A stretch of DNA of 64,000 nucleotides from Paenibacillus aestuarii (GCF_027789125.1 NZ_JAQFVF010000088.1:62001-126000), one strand, 5' to 3'. Positions 45,060 to 52,989 are shown, numbered from the stretch's first letter. Numbers and translations are program-made. The notes: generated by a model from the letters alone, not told the origin.

Positions 45060-45944
45060 ATGAGTTCTACGCTAGGTGTAGCCTCGGTGAGGCCTGCAAC
45101 TGCAGCGAAAAGCCGCAAAAGGTTCTCCGTTGTCAAAGCGCTCGTGCTGATCCTGTTGTCCGTTCTGGTAGTCACGCAGGTGTACCCACTCCTCTGGCTG
45201 CTCATTTATTCCTTGAAAAATAACGAAGAGATTTTGTCAGGCAGGTTTTTCGCGCTGCCGGCTTCCCCTCAGTGGAAGAATTTTACAGATGCGATCCAAG
45301 CTGGACACTATTTCCAGTATTTAAAAAATAGCTTGTTCGTAACAACGGTGACGATGATAGGCGTTCTCTTGCTAAGCTCACTGGCGGCGTTCGCGATCAG
45401 TCGGTTCCGCTGGAAATACGGGTCGGCGGTCATGGTTATTTTCCTGATCGGGATGATGATTCCGATGCAGGCGACGCTGCTGCCGTTAATGATCATTTTC
45501 AAAAACTTGAGCATCCTGAATACGCATTTGTCGATCATTTTGCCGTACATCGCTTTTCAGACGCCTATTGCCGTCTTTATCTTAAGCGGCTTTATGAAAT
45601 CGATTCCGAACGAGATTGAAGAATCAGCCGTCATGGATGGAGCGAGCATTATGCGGATCTTCCGGAGCATCATTCTTCCGATCTCCATTCCGCCGATGAT
45701 GACAGTATGTATCCTTACATTTATTAACATCTGGAACGAATACATTATGGCGGCGACGTTCATCTCGTCGGAGCGGTTAAAAACACTTCCATTCGGCGTG
45801 AACAGCTTCGTCAGCCAGTATTCGGTCAACTATGGCGCTATCGGCGCATTCCTCGTCCTGGGGGCACTGCCGGTCATTCTGATCTATTTCTTGCTGGCGG
45901 ATAAAATTACAAAAGGTATGGTAGCGGGAGCGGTGAAAGGTTAA
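45060..45944 (+). CDS. ABC sugar permease 2 of importer 3
   Basis: The product has 294 residues from the ATG at 45060 (AAGGGGGAG seven bases upstream; the GTG at 45054 is too close). Six predicted helices, EAA loop IEESAVMDGASIMRIFRSIILPIS, and the MalG-type end ITKGMVAGAVKG. The sensor kinase gene follows after a short gap, so the importer and its regulator may share a transcript. Confidence 0.93.
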   Translation: MSSTLGVASVRPATAAKSRKRFSVVKALVLILLSVLVVTQVYPLLWLLIYSLKNNEEILSGRFFALPASPQWKNFTDAIQAGHYFQYLKNSLFVTTVTMIGVLLLSSLAAFAISRFRWKYGSAVMVIFLIGMMIPMQATLLPLMIIFKNLSILNTHLSIILPYIAFQTPIAVFILSGFMKSIPNEIEESAVMDGASIMRIFRSIILPISIPPMMTVCILTFINIWNEYIMAATFISSERLKTLPFGVNSFVSQYSVNYGAIGAFLVLGALPVILIYFLLADKITKGMVAGAVKG

Positions 45945-46017
45945 TTTCACCTCTCTCTCTTTTTTGTTCCTATGGTAAGATAGGAAAAAACACGTTCATG
46001 AAAGGGGATCGACGCAC

Positions 46018-47802
46018 TTGAAGAGGAGCTTTCATTCTATTCATAACCGGCTTTTCTTGCTGTTCCTCTCCAGTATGCTGGTCCTTTTGCTGATTGTTAG
46101 CTTCCTGTATTACCAGAAGACGACGCAGATCATTCATAGCAAGATCAGTGATTTAGCGGAGAAAAATATTTCCCAAACCGTAGGCCTGTTTAATTTGCTG
46201 CTGCAAGGCTATGATAGTGTCACCAAAGCTTTGAACAGCAACTATGAGCTGCTCCGGCTGATTGAAGACCGCGATGCGAATAAAGATCCCGCGGTGAATG
46301 TTATCAACGAGCGGATGATTACCAATATTTTGGGAGCCATCTATTACTCCCGCGACGATATTGTCGGCATTCACGTCATCACGACCGGCGGCAAAAATTA
46401 TAACTTTGAGCGGCGGTTTGCCGGGGTTATCGATGCGAATTATTCCTCGTCCGAATGGTACCAGAAGCTGCTCGATTCCTCGGGGGAGATGGTCTGGCTC
46501 GGCTTGTTCCCAACGTCAGTGATCAATCGGTTCAATGAGGAGCCCTTATTCGTATTCGGCCGCAAGCTCTACGATCTCACAGATCACCGCGAGCTGGGCG
46601 TCATGCTGATTGAAACGGATCCGCAGCCGATCCTAAATGCGCTCTCGAATGTTACCATTAGCCCAAACAGCCGCGTGTACATCGTAGACCGCCAGGACAA
46701 CGTTATCGCTTCTACGGCACATGATCAAGCCAAACCGCCTGCTTTCAGCGGGCTGCCGCGACCGGAAGCGGATCAGATTATTGTAGACAATCGGACCGAT
46801 CAGTTGGTCGTCGCAGCGAAGGCCAAGATGTCGGACTGGACGGTGCTTGGTTTAACGCCCAAAGGGGATATTAATGCCGAGATTGTGAAGGCCAGGGAGT
46901 ACTTGTACATTGTCATCGTTGTCCTGATTATTTTGTCCACGGTATTGGCCAGCCTGATCTCCCGCAGCATGTCATCGCCGCTGAAGCTGTTGATCCGCGA
47001 GATGAAGCAAGTCGAGATGGGGAATTTCACCGGTTCCGTAACGGTCAAGTCGTTTGAGGAGATCAACTCGCTCGTATCCTCGTTCAACCGCATGGTGCAT
47101 CGCATGGATGAGTTGATTGAGCGGATTACAATGGCCTCCATCAGTGAGAAAAATGCTGAGCTGCAAGCGCTGCAGTCGCAAGTTAACCCGCATTTTCTCT
47201 ATAACACGCTGGATATGATTTACTGGATGCTGGATGAGCGGGAGAATGACCGCTTGGGCCGCGTAATTCTTGCTTTATCGCATATGTTTAGGTATAGCAG
47301 CGACTGGGAAGAAGCGTCCAAGACGACACTGCGGCAGGAGCTTGACCAAATGCGTCATTATATGACGATTATCGAGAGCCGCTTGGTCGGCAGGGTGCAA
47401 GCGGAAATCACGGTCAGCCCGGAGTGGCTGGACGCCGTACTGCCCAAGATGACCATTCAGCCGATTATCGAGAATGCTGTCAAATACGGGCTGGAGCCGC
47501 TCGACCGCCCCGGATTGCTGCGGCTGTATACGGTAGCAGATGATCAGGAGTTGCATGTGGTTATCGAAGATAACGGCGTTGGCATGAGTCTGGAAGCGGC
47601 TGAAGCGATGCGTCAATCGCTCAACGCCCGTGAATCGGAAGAAATATGGAAGAAGAAGGGGCGCCGCGGGATCGGGCTGACGAATGTTCATCGTCGTCTG
47701 GTGCTAATGTACGGGGACGGTTACGGATTAAACATTGAGAGTAAACAAAATATAGGAACGACGGTTACCATCACGCTGCCGCTCCCGCGAAAAGGAGGCT
47801 AG
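46018..47802 (+). CDS. YesM-type sensor histidine kinase
   Basis: The product has 594 residues with a TTG start after AAAGGGG. Helix 1 about 12-32, extracellular sensor to about 295, helix 2 (YLYIVIVVLIILSTVLASLI) about 298-318, HAMP, coiled coil, then LQSQVNPHFLYNTLD with phospho-His near 390. ATP-binding boxes PIIENAVKYG (about 481), EDNGVGM (about 516) and RRGIGLTNVHRR. It follows importer 3 and precedes its partner regulator by three bases. Gene order (kinase, regulator) is opposite to the pair at 34.3-37.2 kb. Confidence 0.93.
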   Translation: MKRSFHSIHNRLFLLFLSSMLVLLLIVSFLYYQKTTQIIHSKISDLAEKNISQTVGLFNLLLQGYDSVTKALNSNYELLRLIEDRDANKDPAVNVINERMITNILGAIYYSRDDIVGIHVITTGGKNYNFERRFAGVIDANYSSSEWYQKLLDSSGEMVWLGLFPTSVINRFNEEPLFVFGRKLYDLTDHRELGVMLIETDPQPILNALSNVTISPNSRVYIVDRQDNVIASTAHDQAKPPAFSGLPRPEADQIIVDNRTDQLVVAAKAKMSDWTVLGLTPKGDINAEIVKAREYLYIVIVVLIILSTVLASLISRSMSSPLKLLIREMKQVEMGNFTGSVTVKSFEEINSLVSSFNRMVHRMDELIERITMASISEKNAELQALQSQVNPHFLYNTLDMIYWMLDERENDRLGRVILALSHMFRYSSDWEEASKTTLRQELDQMRHYMTIIESRLVGRVQAEITVSPEWLDAVLPKMTIQPIIENAVKYGLEPLDRPGLLRLYTVADDQELHVVIEDNGVGMSLEAAEAMRQSLNARESEEIWKKKGRRGIGLTNVHRRLVLMYGDGYGLNIESKQNIGTTVTITLPLPRKGG

Positions 47803-47805
47803 TTC

Positions 47806-48996
47806 ATGGAGATTCTTATCGTAGACGATGAAACCGTGATCCGGGAGGGGATTCGGCGAACGCTGCTGAATCGGTTTCCCCAGCATCAAGTGCATCTGGC
47901 GGCGAATGCCGAGCAAGCGCTGACGCAGCTGCGCGACCACCATATTCATATTGTCTTGACAGATATCCTCATGCCAAGTATGACAGGGCTTGAGCTGATG
48001 CATATATCCCGCAACCGCCATCCCCAGGTGAAATGGGTGGTTATCTCCGCTTATTCGGAATTTTCCTATGCGCAAGAAGCGGTGCGGTTGGGGGCGAAGG
48101 ACTATCTGTTGAAGCCGATCGGCAAAGACATGCTGACAGAGATGATTGAGAAGCTTGGCGAGGAAGTTGCCCGCGAGACGGAGCAGACGGAAGAGACTCA
48201 ACTGTTGAAGCTGAACCGCAAATATTTGCAGGAGGCGGTCTTCCAGCGCTGGGCGCTAGGGCTTGATACGGGACGCTTTGACATGCAGTCTTTTATCGAG
48301 CAGTATCCTCAATTTTATTTGATTATGGTCAAAATGGAGAGCGATAAAGCTGTTCGTATTGAGAACTTTATTATCGAAAATGTGCTCCTTGAGTTAATTG
48401 AGCAATGCGGCCGTGGTTTTGTCACCGTGTACGACAGCAAAAGCTTGCTCGGTCTAGTCACGCTGGCAGAAGGTGGTTCCGGCTTGCCGGCCCTCGTGGA
48501 TGAGCTGCGCAGCCATCTGATCAAGTACCTCAAGGTGCCCTTTCAGATTATGCACACCGAGTTGATCGAGCACTTTAACAACGTGCCGTCGGAAGTGCAG
48601 CGGATGCGTCAGGCGTCGTCTACGCAAGTTTACGAGCATTACGCCAACGGCAGCGACCGTACTGTCGAAGTTGCGCAGCAGTACATTCGCACACATTACC
48701 ATGCGGACCTGTCTTTGGAGAAAGTAGCCGCGATCGTCTATCTGAATCCGGTCTATTTCAGCCAGCTGTTCAAGCAGAAGACCGGCTTCGGTTTTAAGGA
48801 GTATGTCATCCACCTGCGGCTGGAGCAAGCCAAACAACTGCTCATGAACCCGAAGCTGAAGCTTGCGGAAATCGCGGAACGGATCGGCTACCAGGACATG
48901 CGCCATTTCACGCAAGTGTTCCGGAAGAAGTACGGCACAACACCGTCGGAGTACAGGCAAGAGAACTTGACGGGAAAGACGGATAAAGTTCAATAA
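47806..48996 (+). CDS. YesN-type response regulator (REC + AraC HTH)
   Basis: The product has 396 residues. Receiver about 1-120 with Asp52 (VLTDILMPSMTG) and Lys of LLKPI. The linker domain (about 130-285) is typical of YesN. AraC double HTH about 290-396 (LSLEKVAAIVYLNPVYFSQLFKQ, ERIGYQDMRHFTQVFRKKYGTTP). AAAGGAGG overlaps the kinase 3' end. Likely target: importer 3 and perhaps the lyase operon. Confidence 0.93.
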   Translation: MEILIVDDETVIREGIRRTLLNRFPQHQVHLAANAEQALTQLRDHHIHIVLTDILMPSMTGLELMHISRNRHPQVKWVVISAYSEFSYAQEAVRLGAKDYLLKPIGKDMLTEMIEKLGEEVARETEQTEETQLLKLNRKYLQEAVFQRWALGLDTGRFDMQSFIEQYPQFYLIMVKMESDKAVRIENFIIENVLLELIEQCGRGFVTVYDSKSLLGLVTLAEGGSGLPALVDELRSHLIKYLKVPFQIMHTELIEHFNNVPSEVQRMRQASSTQVYEHYANGSDRTVEVAQQYIRTHYHADLSLEKVAAIVYLNPVYFSQLFKQKTGFGFKEYVIHLRLEQAKQLLMNPKLKLAEIAERIGYQDMRHFTQVFRKKYGTTPSEYRQENLTGKTDKVQ

Positions 48997-49011
48997 ATGA
49001 GATATGGAGTG

Positions 49012-49044
49012 AGCCCATGGACATAGGTGTCCGGGGCTTTTTTT
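49012..49044 (+). terminator. Terminator after importer 3 regulator
   Basis: AGCCC.GGACA, TAGG loop, TGTCC.GGGCT, then a run of seven T. Confidence 0.88.
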
Positions 49045-49222
49045 GCGTATTTTGTCAAGGATTTGGTTCTCATCCAATTCTCAGCAAATTTTAAGAAACG
49101 CTTTCAAACCCTTGCAGGGCTTGGATTTATGGATTTGTTGGGAAATATTAGGTTGTCATGATTGTGCTATGGTAATAACAGGCGTACTGCCTAACAACAC
49201 GATCCATAAGGAGGAACTAATC

Positions 49223-49762
49223 ATGCATGTTATGAAGAAGAGCCGCCTTGGCAAATCGTTAGTGGGGATAAGCCTGAGTTTGTCCTTATTGACATCCGGG
49301 AGCTTGCTGCTGTATGCGCCATCTGCACAAGCCAGCACGATAACCGCCGATGCGACTGCAACTTATAGCGCCACAAGCATAAGCACGAGCAAAGCTGACA
49401 AAATCATCAGCACCGCTAAATCCTATATAGGCAAGGTGAAATATGCCTATGGTGTCAGAGATGTGAGCCGGCTGAGGCTGGACTGCTCTGCTTTTACACA
49501 GCTTGTTTTTCAGAAAAACGGTATTTCCATTCCATGGGGTTCCAAAGCGCAAGCGAAAGTGGGCAATTACGTCAGCAAGTCGAACCTGAGAAAAGGGGAC
49601 CTGGTTATGTTTAGCGTGGGCACTCCTGGACGTATTGACCACGTAGGGATTTATGTAGGGAATGGCAAGTTTATTAGCAATACAACCAGTTCCGGTGTTG
49701 TCATCAATGAAATGAATTCCGGTTACTGGAAAAATCGGTATATTACGGCGCGTCGTTTATAG
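49223..49762 (+). CDS. Secreted NlpC/P60 cell-wall peptidase
   Basis: The product has 179 residues from the ATG at 49223, with AAGGAGG nine bases upstream; longer frames lack this site. Signal peptide about 1-38 (ending AQA-S). A short linker precedes the NlpC/P60 domain (about 58-179). Catalytic Cys88 (LDCSAF) and His140 (RIDHVGIY), with a polar third residue in the FISNT turn. It is a gamma-D-glutamyl-diamino-acid endopeptidase that cuts peptidoglycan stem peptides. No LysM or SH3 wall-binding domain is present. A reverse-strand cre-like box (AAGAAACGCTTTCA, 49093-49106) lies upstream, with low confidence; I saw no c-di-AMP riboswitch. Confidence 0.92.
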   Translation: MHVMKKSRLGKSLVGISLSLSLLTSGSLLLYAPSAQASTITADATATYSATSISTSKADKIISTAKSYIGKVKYAYGVRDVSRLRLDCSAFTQLVFQKNGISIPWGSKAQAKVGNYVSKSNLRKGDLVMFSVGTPGRIDHVGIYVGNGKFISNTTSSGVVINEMNSGYWKNRYITARRL

Positions 49763-49770
49763 GACGAGCT

Positions 49771-49808
49771 AGTGAGGCCCTTCGCTTCGGTGAGGGGTCT
49801 CTTTCGTT
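49771..49808 (+). terminator. Terminator with TTCG loop after NlpC/P60
   Basis: GAGGCCCTTCGC, TTCG, GTGAGGGGTCTC pairs along its whole length (with wobble pairs), followed by a TTTCG tail. Confidence 0.8.
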
Positions 49809-49888
49809 ATGGTGGTTGGTTGGTTGTCCATCCACACTTGGCAAGCTATGATAGAGATGATACTAATCGTCGGAAGGGAGTGCCGTCC

Positions 49889-50107
49889 GTGGAATTCAGA
49901 CATATATTGAAAGAGCTTCGGCAGCAGCAAGATCTCACGCTTCGTAAGCTGGGGGAGAAGGCGGGAGTGAGCTACTCCATCTTGAATGGCATTGAGAACG
50001 GAAGAATCCAGCCGACGGCTGATGTTGTTTTGGCGATCGCTGCGGCGCTGCGGGTGGATGACAAAGGGGCGCTGCTCCAGTTGGCGGGGCATACGCCTTC
50101 CGAGTAA
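49889..50107 (+). CDS. Small Xre-family DNA-binding protein
   Basis: The product has 72 residues with a GTG start at 49889, set by GGAAGGGAG nine bases upstream. Almost the whole protein is one lambda-repressor-type HTH (LRKLGEKAGVSYSILNGIENGRIQPTADVVLAIAAAL), with no sensor domain. It stands alone. Such small Xre proteins often regulate themselves or sporulation and cell-state genes; the target here is unknown. Confidence 0.85.
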   Translation: MEFRHILKELRQQQDLTLRKLGEKAGVSYSILNGIENGRIQPTADVVLAIAAALRVDDKGALLQLAGHTPSE

Positions 50108-50418
50108 GCAAGGGTTCCTCTTACGACAAACGTTTCTCATGGGGCAGGGTCGCTGCGGGAGTGTTGAATGGGCGCATGCGTATAAGGTGCCGCAGACCGC
50201 TTTTGCCCAATTGGAGAGTGGCTGACTTGTAGTGAGCGCGCTGCAGTTCGATTTTACCCAATTAGAGCGGGGTGAAAGGTAGTGGCGAGGAGAAAATGTG
50301 TCTGTAAGTGGGTAATTTCGGACTAGAGACGCCTAAGCTGCCGAGATGACCGCTGTAAGTGGGCATAATCCAACTAGAGCAACTTGTGGCTCGAGTTGAG
50401 GCGACAAATGCCCCGCCA
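50108..50418. other. Intergenic stretch with dispersed repeat units
   Basis: No coding sequence is visible. It is filled mainly by copies of the same short repeat seen near 23.9 kb (listed separately). Confidence 0.65.
50200..50384 (+). repeat. Dispersed intergenic repeat, cluster B
   Basis: The clearest unit is CTGTAAGTGGGTAATTTCGG followed by ACTAGAGACGCC (50302-50333). A second unit starts about 51 bp later with CTGTAAGTGGGCATAATCC then AACTAGAGCAAC (50353-50383). Two more degenerate units (CCCAATTGGAGAG near 50207, CCCAATTAGAGCG near 50257) lie to the left. The core matches cluster A near 23.9 kb. Confidence 0.7.
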
Positions 50419-50471
50419 CAAAAAAATGAAGGTGTCCCACAGCCAATATTTTGGCTTGTGGTACACCCTCT
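50419..50471 (-). terminator. Terminator of the YjcZ-like pair, same stem family as 4967
   Basis: On the plus strand GAAGGTGTCCCACAGCCA, a short loop, TTGGCTTGTGG.ACACCC. The A run at 50418-50426 gives a T run for minus-strand transcription. Confidence 0.82.
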
Positions 50472-50491
50472 TTCGTTATGATGAGCTCCGA

Positions 50492-50581
50492 TTACCAAGC
50501 AAAAGTCATAGTGATGATAACAAGAAGAATAAAGAGGACGAGAACAGCTGCAGTATTGTTAACTCCTACTACTCCTGACAT
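50492..50581 (-). CDS. YjcZ-like sporulation mini-protein (29 aa)
   Basis: ATG at 50581, stop at 50492, GGAAGGGGTG seven bases before the start. The product opens MSGVVGVNNTAAV, then a hydrophobic helix LVLFILLVIITM and ends FAW. The pattern MSG..(Y/N)..TA.VLVLFILLVI is that of the YjcZ family of tiny membrane proteins linked to spores. It is followed by a second, similar gene copy upstream on the same strand and by a terminator. Too short for routine gene callers. Confidence 0.8.
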   Translation of the reverse strand: MSGVVGVNNTAAVLVLFILLVIITMTFAW

Positions 50582-50628
50582 GGTCTTCACCCCTTCCATA
50601 GAGTATCTCCTTAGTGCCCATTATCAGG

Positions 50629-50718
50629 TCAAAAGGGGGAAATAGCGCGAAGTACAATGACTAGCAGGATAAAAAGCACCAGAACAATTGCTGTATTTGT
50701 ATACTGGAGCCCTGACAT
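50629..50718 (-). CDS. Second YjcZ-like mini-protein (29 aa)
   Basis: ATG at 50718, stop at 50629; an AAGGAG site (plus strand CTCCTT near 50729) precedes it. The product starts MSGLQYTNTAIVLVLFILLV and ends LRAISPF. It is clearly a paralogue of the gene 47 bases downstream (same length, same MSG start and FILLVI core), so this is a tandem duplication. Probably a single-pass membrane protein made during sporulation; the function of the family is poorly known. Confidence 0.8.
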   Translation of the reverse strand: MSGLQYTNTAIVLVLFILLVIVLRAISPF

Positions 50719-50729
50719 TTTCCTTCGCT

Positions 50730-51083
50730 CCTTTCACAGAAAGTAATACATTATATGGGGAGCATCGCGATTTGGCATGGACGTTAGCCCGCTTTGCGTA
50801 GACTTAACTCACTCTTTTGGTGCTCGCGATGAGCTCCGGTAGCACTCGCGTGTCCCGGCTGGGCGTGACGCTGATACAACCAGCCGCTGCTGCATAAGCC
50901 AGCGGTTACGCATCTCTAAGCGCCGTATTAGGCCAGCTAAGGGCGACTCCACCTGCAGCCCATACCAACTGGCATGCCTGTGTTTGCTGCCGCTCAGCCA
51001 CGATCCAGAGCCTGTGTATCCTCCGCCGCCCTCAATAGCTGTGTTTTCTTGGACTACAGCCCCAGCGCTGCGCGTAAAGCGGC
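50730..51083. other. Intergenic stretch, no convincing gene
   Basis: The left end holds the promoter and ribosome site of the YjcZ-like pair. The rest has a minus-strand frame of 97 codons (50809-51102) with no ribosome site, no recognisable motif and a composition unlike its neighbours; I do not call it. TTGGACTACAGC at 51053 faintly echoes the repeat core. Confidence 0.5.
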
Positions 51084-51127
51084 AAAAAAGCTTAGTCCCC
51101 ATATCGCCATGGAGGACTAAGCTTTTA
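51084..51127 (-). terminator. Terminator of the amidohydrolase gene
   Basis: AAAGCTTAGTCC (plus strand) pairs with GGACTAAGCTTTT; the A run at 51084-51089 gives the T tail on the minus strand. Confidence 0.9.
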
Positions 51128-51129
51128 TT

Positions 51130-52464
51130 TCAACGCAAGTTTGCGCGTTTTAACAGCCGCTGGATGGAGCGGTTCGCTTCCGGCAGCACAATATCTTTAT
51201 CGACCGTGCGCATAATCCGGTTCTCCATCACAATTTTCCCGTTGATAATTGTGGTTTCGACGTCCGCCCGCGTCGCGGAGTAGACGATACGTGAAATCGG
51301 ATCAACATCGAAAGACGGGTAGACGTGGAAGTTGTTCAGATCGAGGATGGCCAGGTCGGCTTTTTTGCCGACTTCCAGACTGCCGATCTCTTTCTCCATG
51401 CCCACGGCTTTGGCGCCGCCGATTGTCGCCATGCGGAACACCGTTCCCGCGTCCATGGCTGTTGGGCCATGAACGGGCTTTTGCATCAGCGCAGCCAAAC
51501 GCATCTCATTGAACATATCGAGATTGTTGTTGCACGGCGCACCGTCTGCGCCCAAGCTAACCGAGATGTCCATCTTGATCATCTCCGGCGTCTCGGCAAT
51601 GCCCGATGCCAGCTTCATATTGGAGCCCGGGCAATGGCTCACGTGGACGCCGCGGTCGTGGATGATGCGCTTCTCCTCCTCATCCAGCCAGATGCAATGC
51701 GCGAGAATGAGGCGATCATTCGCAAGGCCGAGATGGTCGAGGTAAACAATGTTGCGCATGCCTGTTTCCGCTTGTACGATCTCAATTTCCCCGCGGTTCT
51801 CGGAAGCGTGCGTATGCACCTTCACATTGTACGTTGCCGACAGGGCTTGAACTTCGCGCAGCAGCTCCTCGGTACAAGAGACGACAAAGCGTGGAGAGAA
51901 CGCATACTGAATGCGGCCGCCATCATGCCCGTTCCATTTCTCCAGCAAATCGACGCTCATCTGCAGCGACTCCGACGTTTTTTCTTGCAGTTCAAAAGGG
52001 ACCTCATTCCCTTTATCCATCATCACCTTGCCGGATAAGGCGCGAATGCCGCTTTCCGCGATCGCCTGGAAGGCGAAGTCCGTATGATGCACCGTCTCCA
52101 TATCGACAATCGTCGTCGTTCCGCTTTGAATCAATTCGCCGATGCCGAGCATGGCTGAATAGTAGATGGACTCTTCGTCATGCGAAGCCTCCAGCGGCCA
52201 GATCCGTGTTCTCAGCCAGTCCATCAGCTCTAGATCGTCACCTTTTCCGCGGAACAAGGTCTGACACAAATGAATGTGGGTTTGGACGAAGCCCGGGATG
52301 ATCGTCCGGTTGCGGGCATCAATCACTTTATCCACTTGTGGGGGATTCAAATCGGGGCCAATCGCGGCAATCCGGTCGTTTTCAATGTAAATGTCACCCG
52401 TGAGGATATCACCGTTTCCGTTCATCGTGATGATTTCAGCATGTCGGATCAACAAGTTCGCCAT
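51130..52464 (-). CDS. Amidohydrolase, probable purine or purine-nucleoside deaminase
   Basis: The product has 444 residues, cytosolic TIM barrel with an N/C-terminal beta sandwich. Metal and catalytic residues: His63 and His65 (QTHIHLCQT), His219 (VHTHASEN), Glu222, His256 (LAHCIWL) and Asp307 (LGADGAPCNNN). It is closest in pattern to the MtaD/SsnA/AtzB-like deaminases (5'-methylthioadenosine, S-adenosylhomocysteine, guanine or related). AAAGGAGG precedes the start. A guanine-type riboswitch variant lies upstream, so the substrate is probably a purine and expression is probably turned on by it. Confidence 0.9.
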   Translation of the reverse strand: MANLLIRHAEIITMNGNGDILTGDIYIENDRIAAIGPDLNPPQVDKVIDARNRTIIPGFVQTHIHLCQTLFRGKGDDLELMDWLRTRIWPLEASHDEESIYYSAMLGIGELIQSGTTTIVDMETVHHTDFAFQAIAESGIRALSGKVMMDKGNEVPFELQEKTSESLQMSVDLLEKWNGHDGGRIQYAFSPRFVVSCTEELLREVQALSATYNVKVHTHASENRGEIEIVQAETGMRNIVYLDHLGLANDRLILAHCIWLDEEEKRIIHDRGVHVSHCPGSNMKLASGIAETPEMIKMDISVSLGADGAPCNNNLDMFNEMRLAALMQKPVHGPTAMDAGTVFRMATIGGAKAVGMEKEIGSLEVGKKADLAILDLNNFHVYPSFDVDPISRIVYSATRADVETTIINGKIVMENRIMRTVDKDIVLPEANRSIQRLLKRANLR

Positions 52465-52517
52465 CGCGTGAAACCTCCTTTACTTCTTCCTTATTTGGTA
52501 TATGGTTCTCCAGGCAT

Positions 52518-52569
52518 AAAAAAACTAGCTATAAAAAATATGCCTGAAATGCACATTTTTCGTAGCTAG
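52518..52569 (-). terminator. Riboswitch expression-platform terminator
   Basis: On the minus strand CTAGCTA (plus 52563-52569), the 3' part of the aptamer, pairs with TAGCTAG (plus 52525-52531), followed by seven T. An alternative hairpin CAGGCATA/TATGCCTG (plus 52539-52546 and 52511-52518) would enclose the second half and act as antiterminator. Ligand binding holds CTAGCTA inside the aptamer, so the switch should be ON with ligand. Confidence 0.75.
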
Positions 52570-52625
52570 AAATTTACGGTTTCTAAGTAGAGACCCTTAA
52601 TCCGATCATTAAGGTTATACGAAAA
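52557..52625 (-). promoter_or_regulatory. Purine-riboswitch aptamer, variant of the guanine class
   Basis: Minus strand. P1: TTTTCGTA (52625-52618) with TACGAAAA (52564-52557). J1/2 TATAA. P2: CCTTAA (52614-52609) with TTAAGG (52600-52595). J2/3 GTCTCTACT. P3: TAGAAA (52585-52580) with TTTCTA (52572-52567), closing loop CCGTAAA. J3/1 GCTA. This is the full three-way-junction layout of the purine riboswitch. C at position 74 indicates the guanine class, but position 73 is G instead of A and J2/3 has C where U48 is usual. Confidence 0.85.
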
Positions 52626-52733
52626 GGGGTATTCAATTCATCCATAGCGTAAACGGAAACTATGCGATTGTCAATTGAGTGGAAGTGATTTTTGTTGTAT
52701 AACTTTGGAAAATTGTGCACGGCGCTGGACTAG

Positions 52734-52904
52734 TTTCTGACTGGCCGGCAAGACGCGATATGCGGCTTCCAGGCGCAGCTGGAAGTGCTGCTTCAAGCGT
52801 CCATGCAAGCAGCATTTGCCGTACTCGACGGGGCTGGCCATTTACTGCCAATGGAGAAGCTGCAGGCGTTTCAGATATTTGTAGCAGATTGGATGGAACG
52901 GTAA
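52734..52904 (+). pseudogene. Relic of an alpha/beta-hydrolase gene (C-terminal end only)
   Basis: A 56-codon open stretch without a start codon ends at TAA 52902. It reads FLTGRQDAICGF...VLDGAGHLLPMEK...VADWMER, which matches the C-terminal end of alpha/beta hydrolases: the GRQD turn with the acid residue and GH with the catalytic His. A stop lies directly before it in frame and nothing upstream continues the gene. It is a decayed remnant, probably not translated. Confidence 0.65.
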
Positions 52905-52960
52905 AAAAGGGTGCATTCCGTATTTTTTTAAAAAAACCTAATTTTCCCTAAGGGATTAGT

Positions 52961-52989
52961 TTGCGTTTTCAAAACCGATATGTTAAGAT
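52961..52989 (+). promoter_or_regulatory. Promoter of the cold-shock gene
   Basis: TTGCGT (52961-52966), 17-base spacer, TAAGAT (52984-52989). It implies an untranslated leader of about 135 bases, typical of csp genes. Confidence 0.65.

Noticed and set aside
49043-49222. c-di-AMP (ydaO-type) riboswitch before the NlpC/P60 gene
   Set aside because: The conserved core of that riboswitch is absent; only AT-rich promoter-like sequence and a doubtful cre-like box are seen.
50809-51102. Minus-strand frame of 97 codons before the amidohydrolase terminator
   Set aside because: No ribosome site, no motif, and it overlaps the amidohydrolase terminator.
52660-52851. Minus-strand frame across the hydrolase relic
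   Set aside because: The plus strand here carries a recognisable hydrolase end in another frame; this one is incidental.
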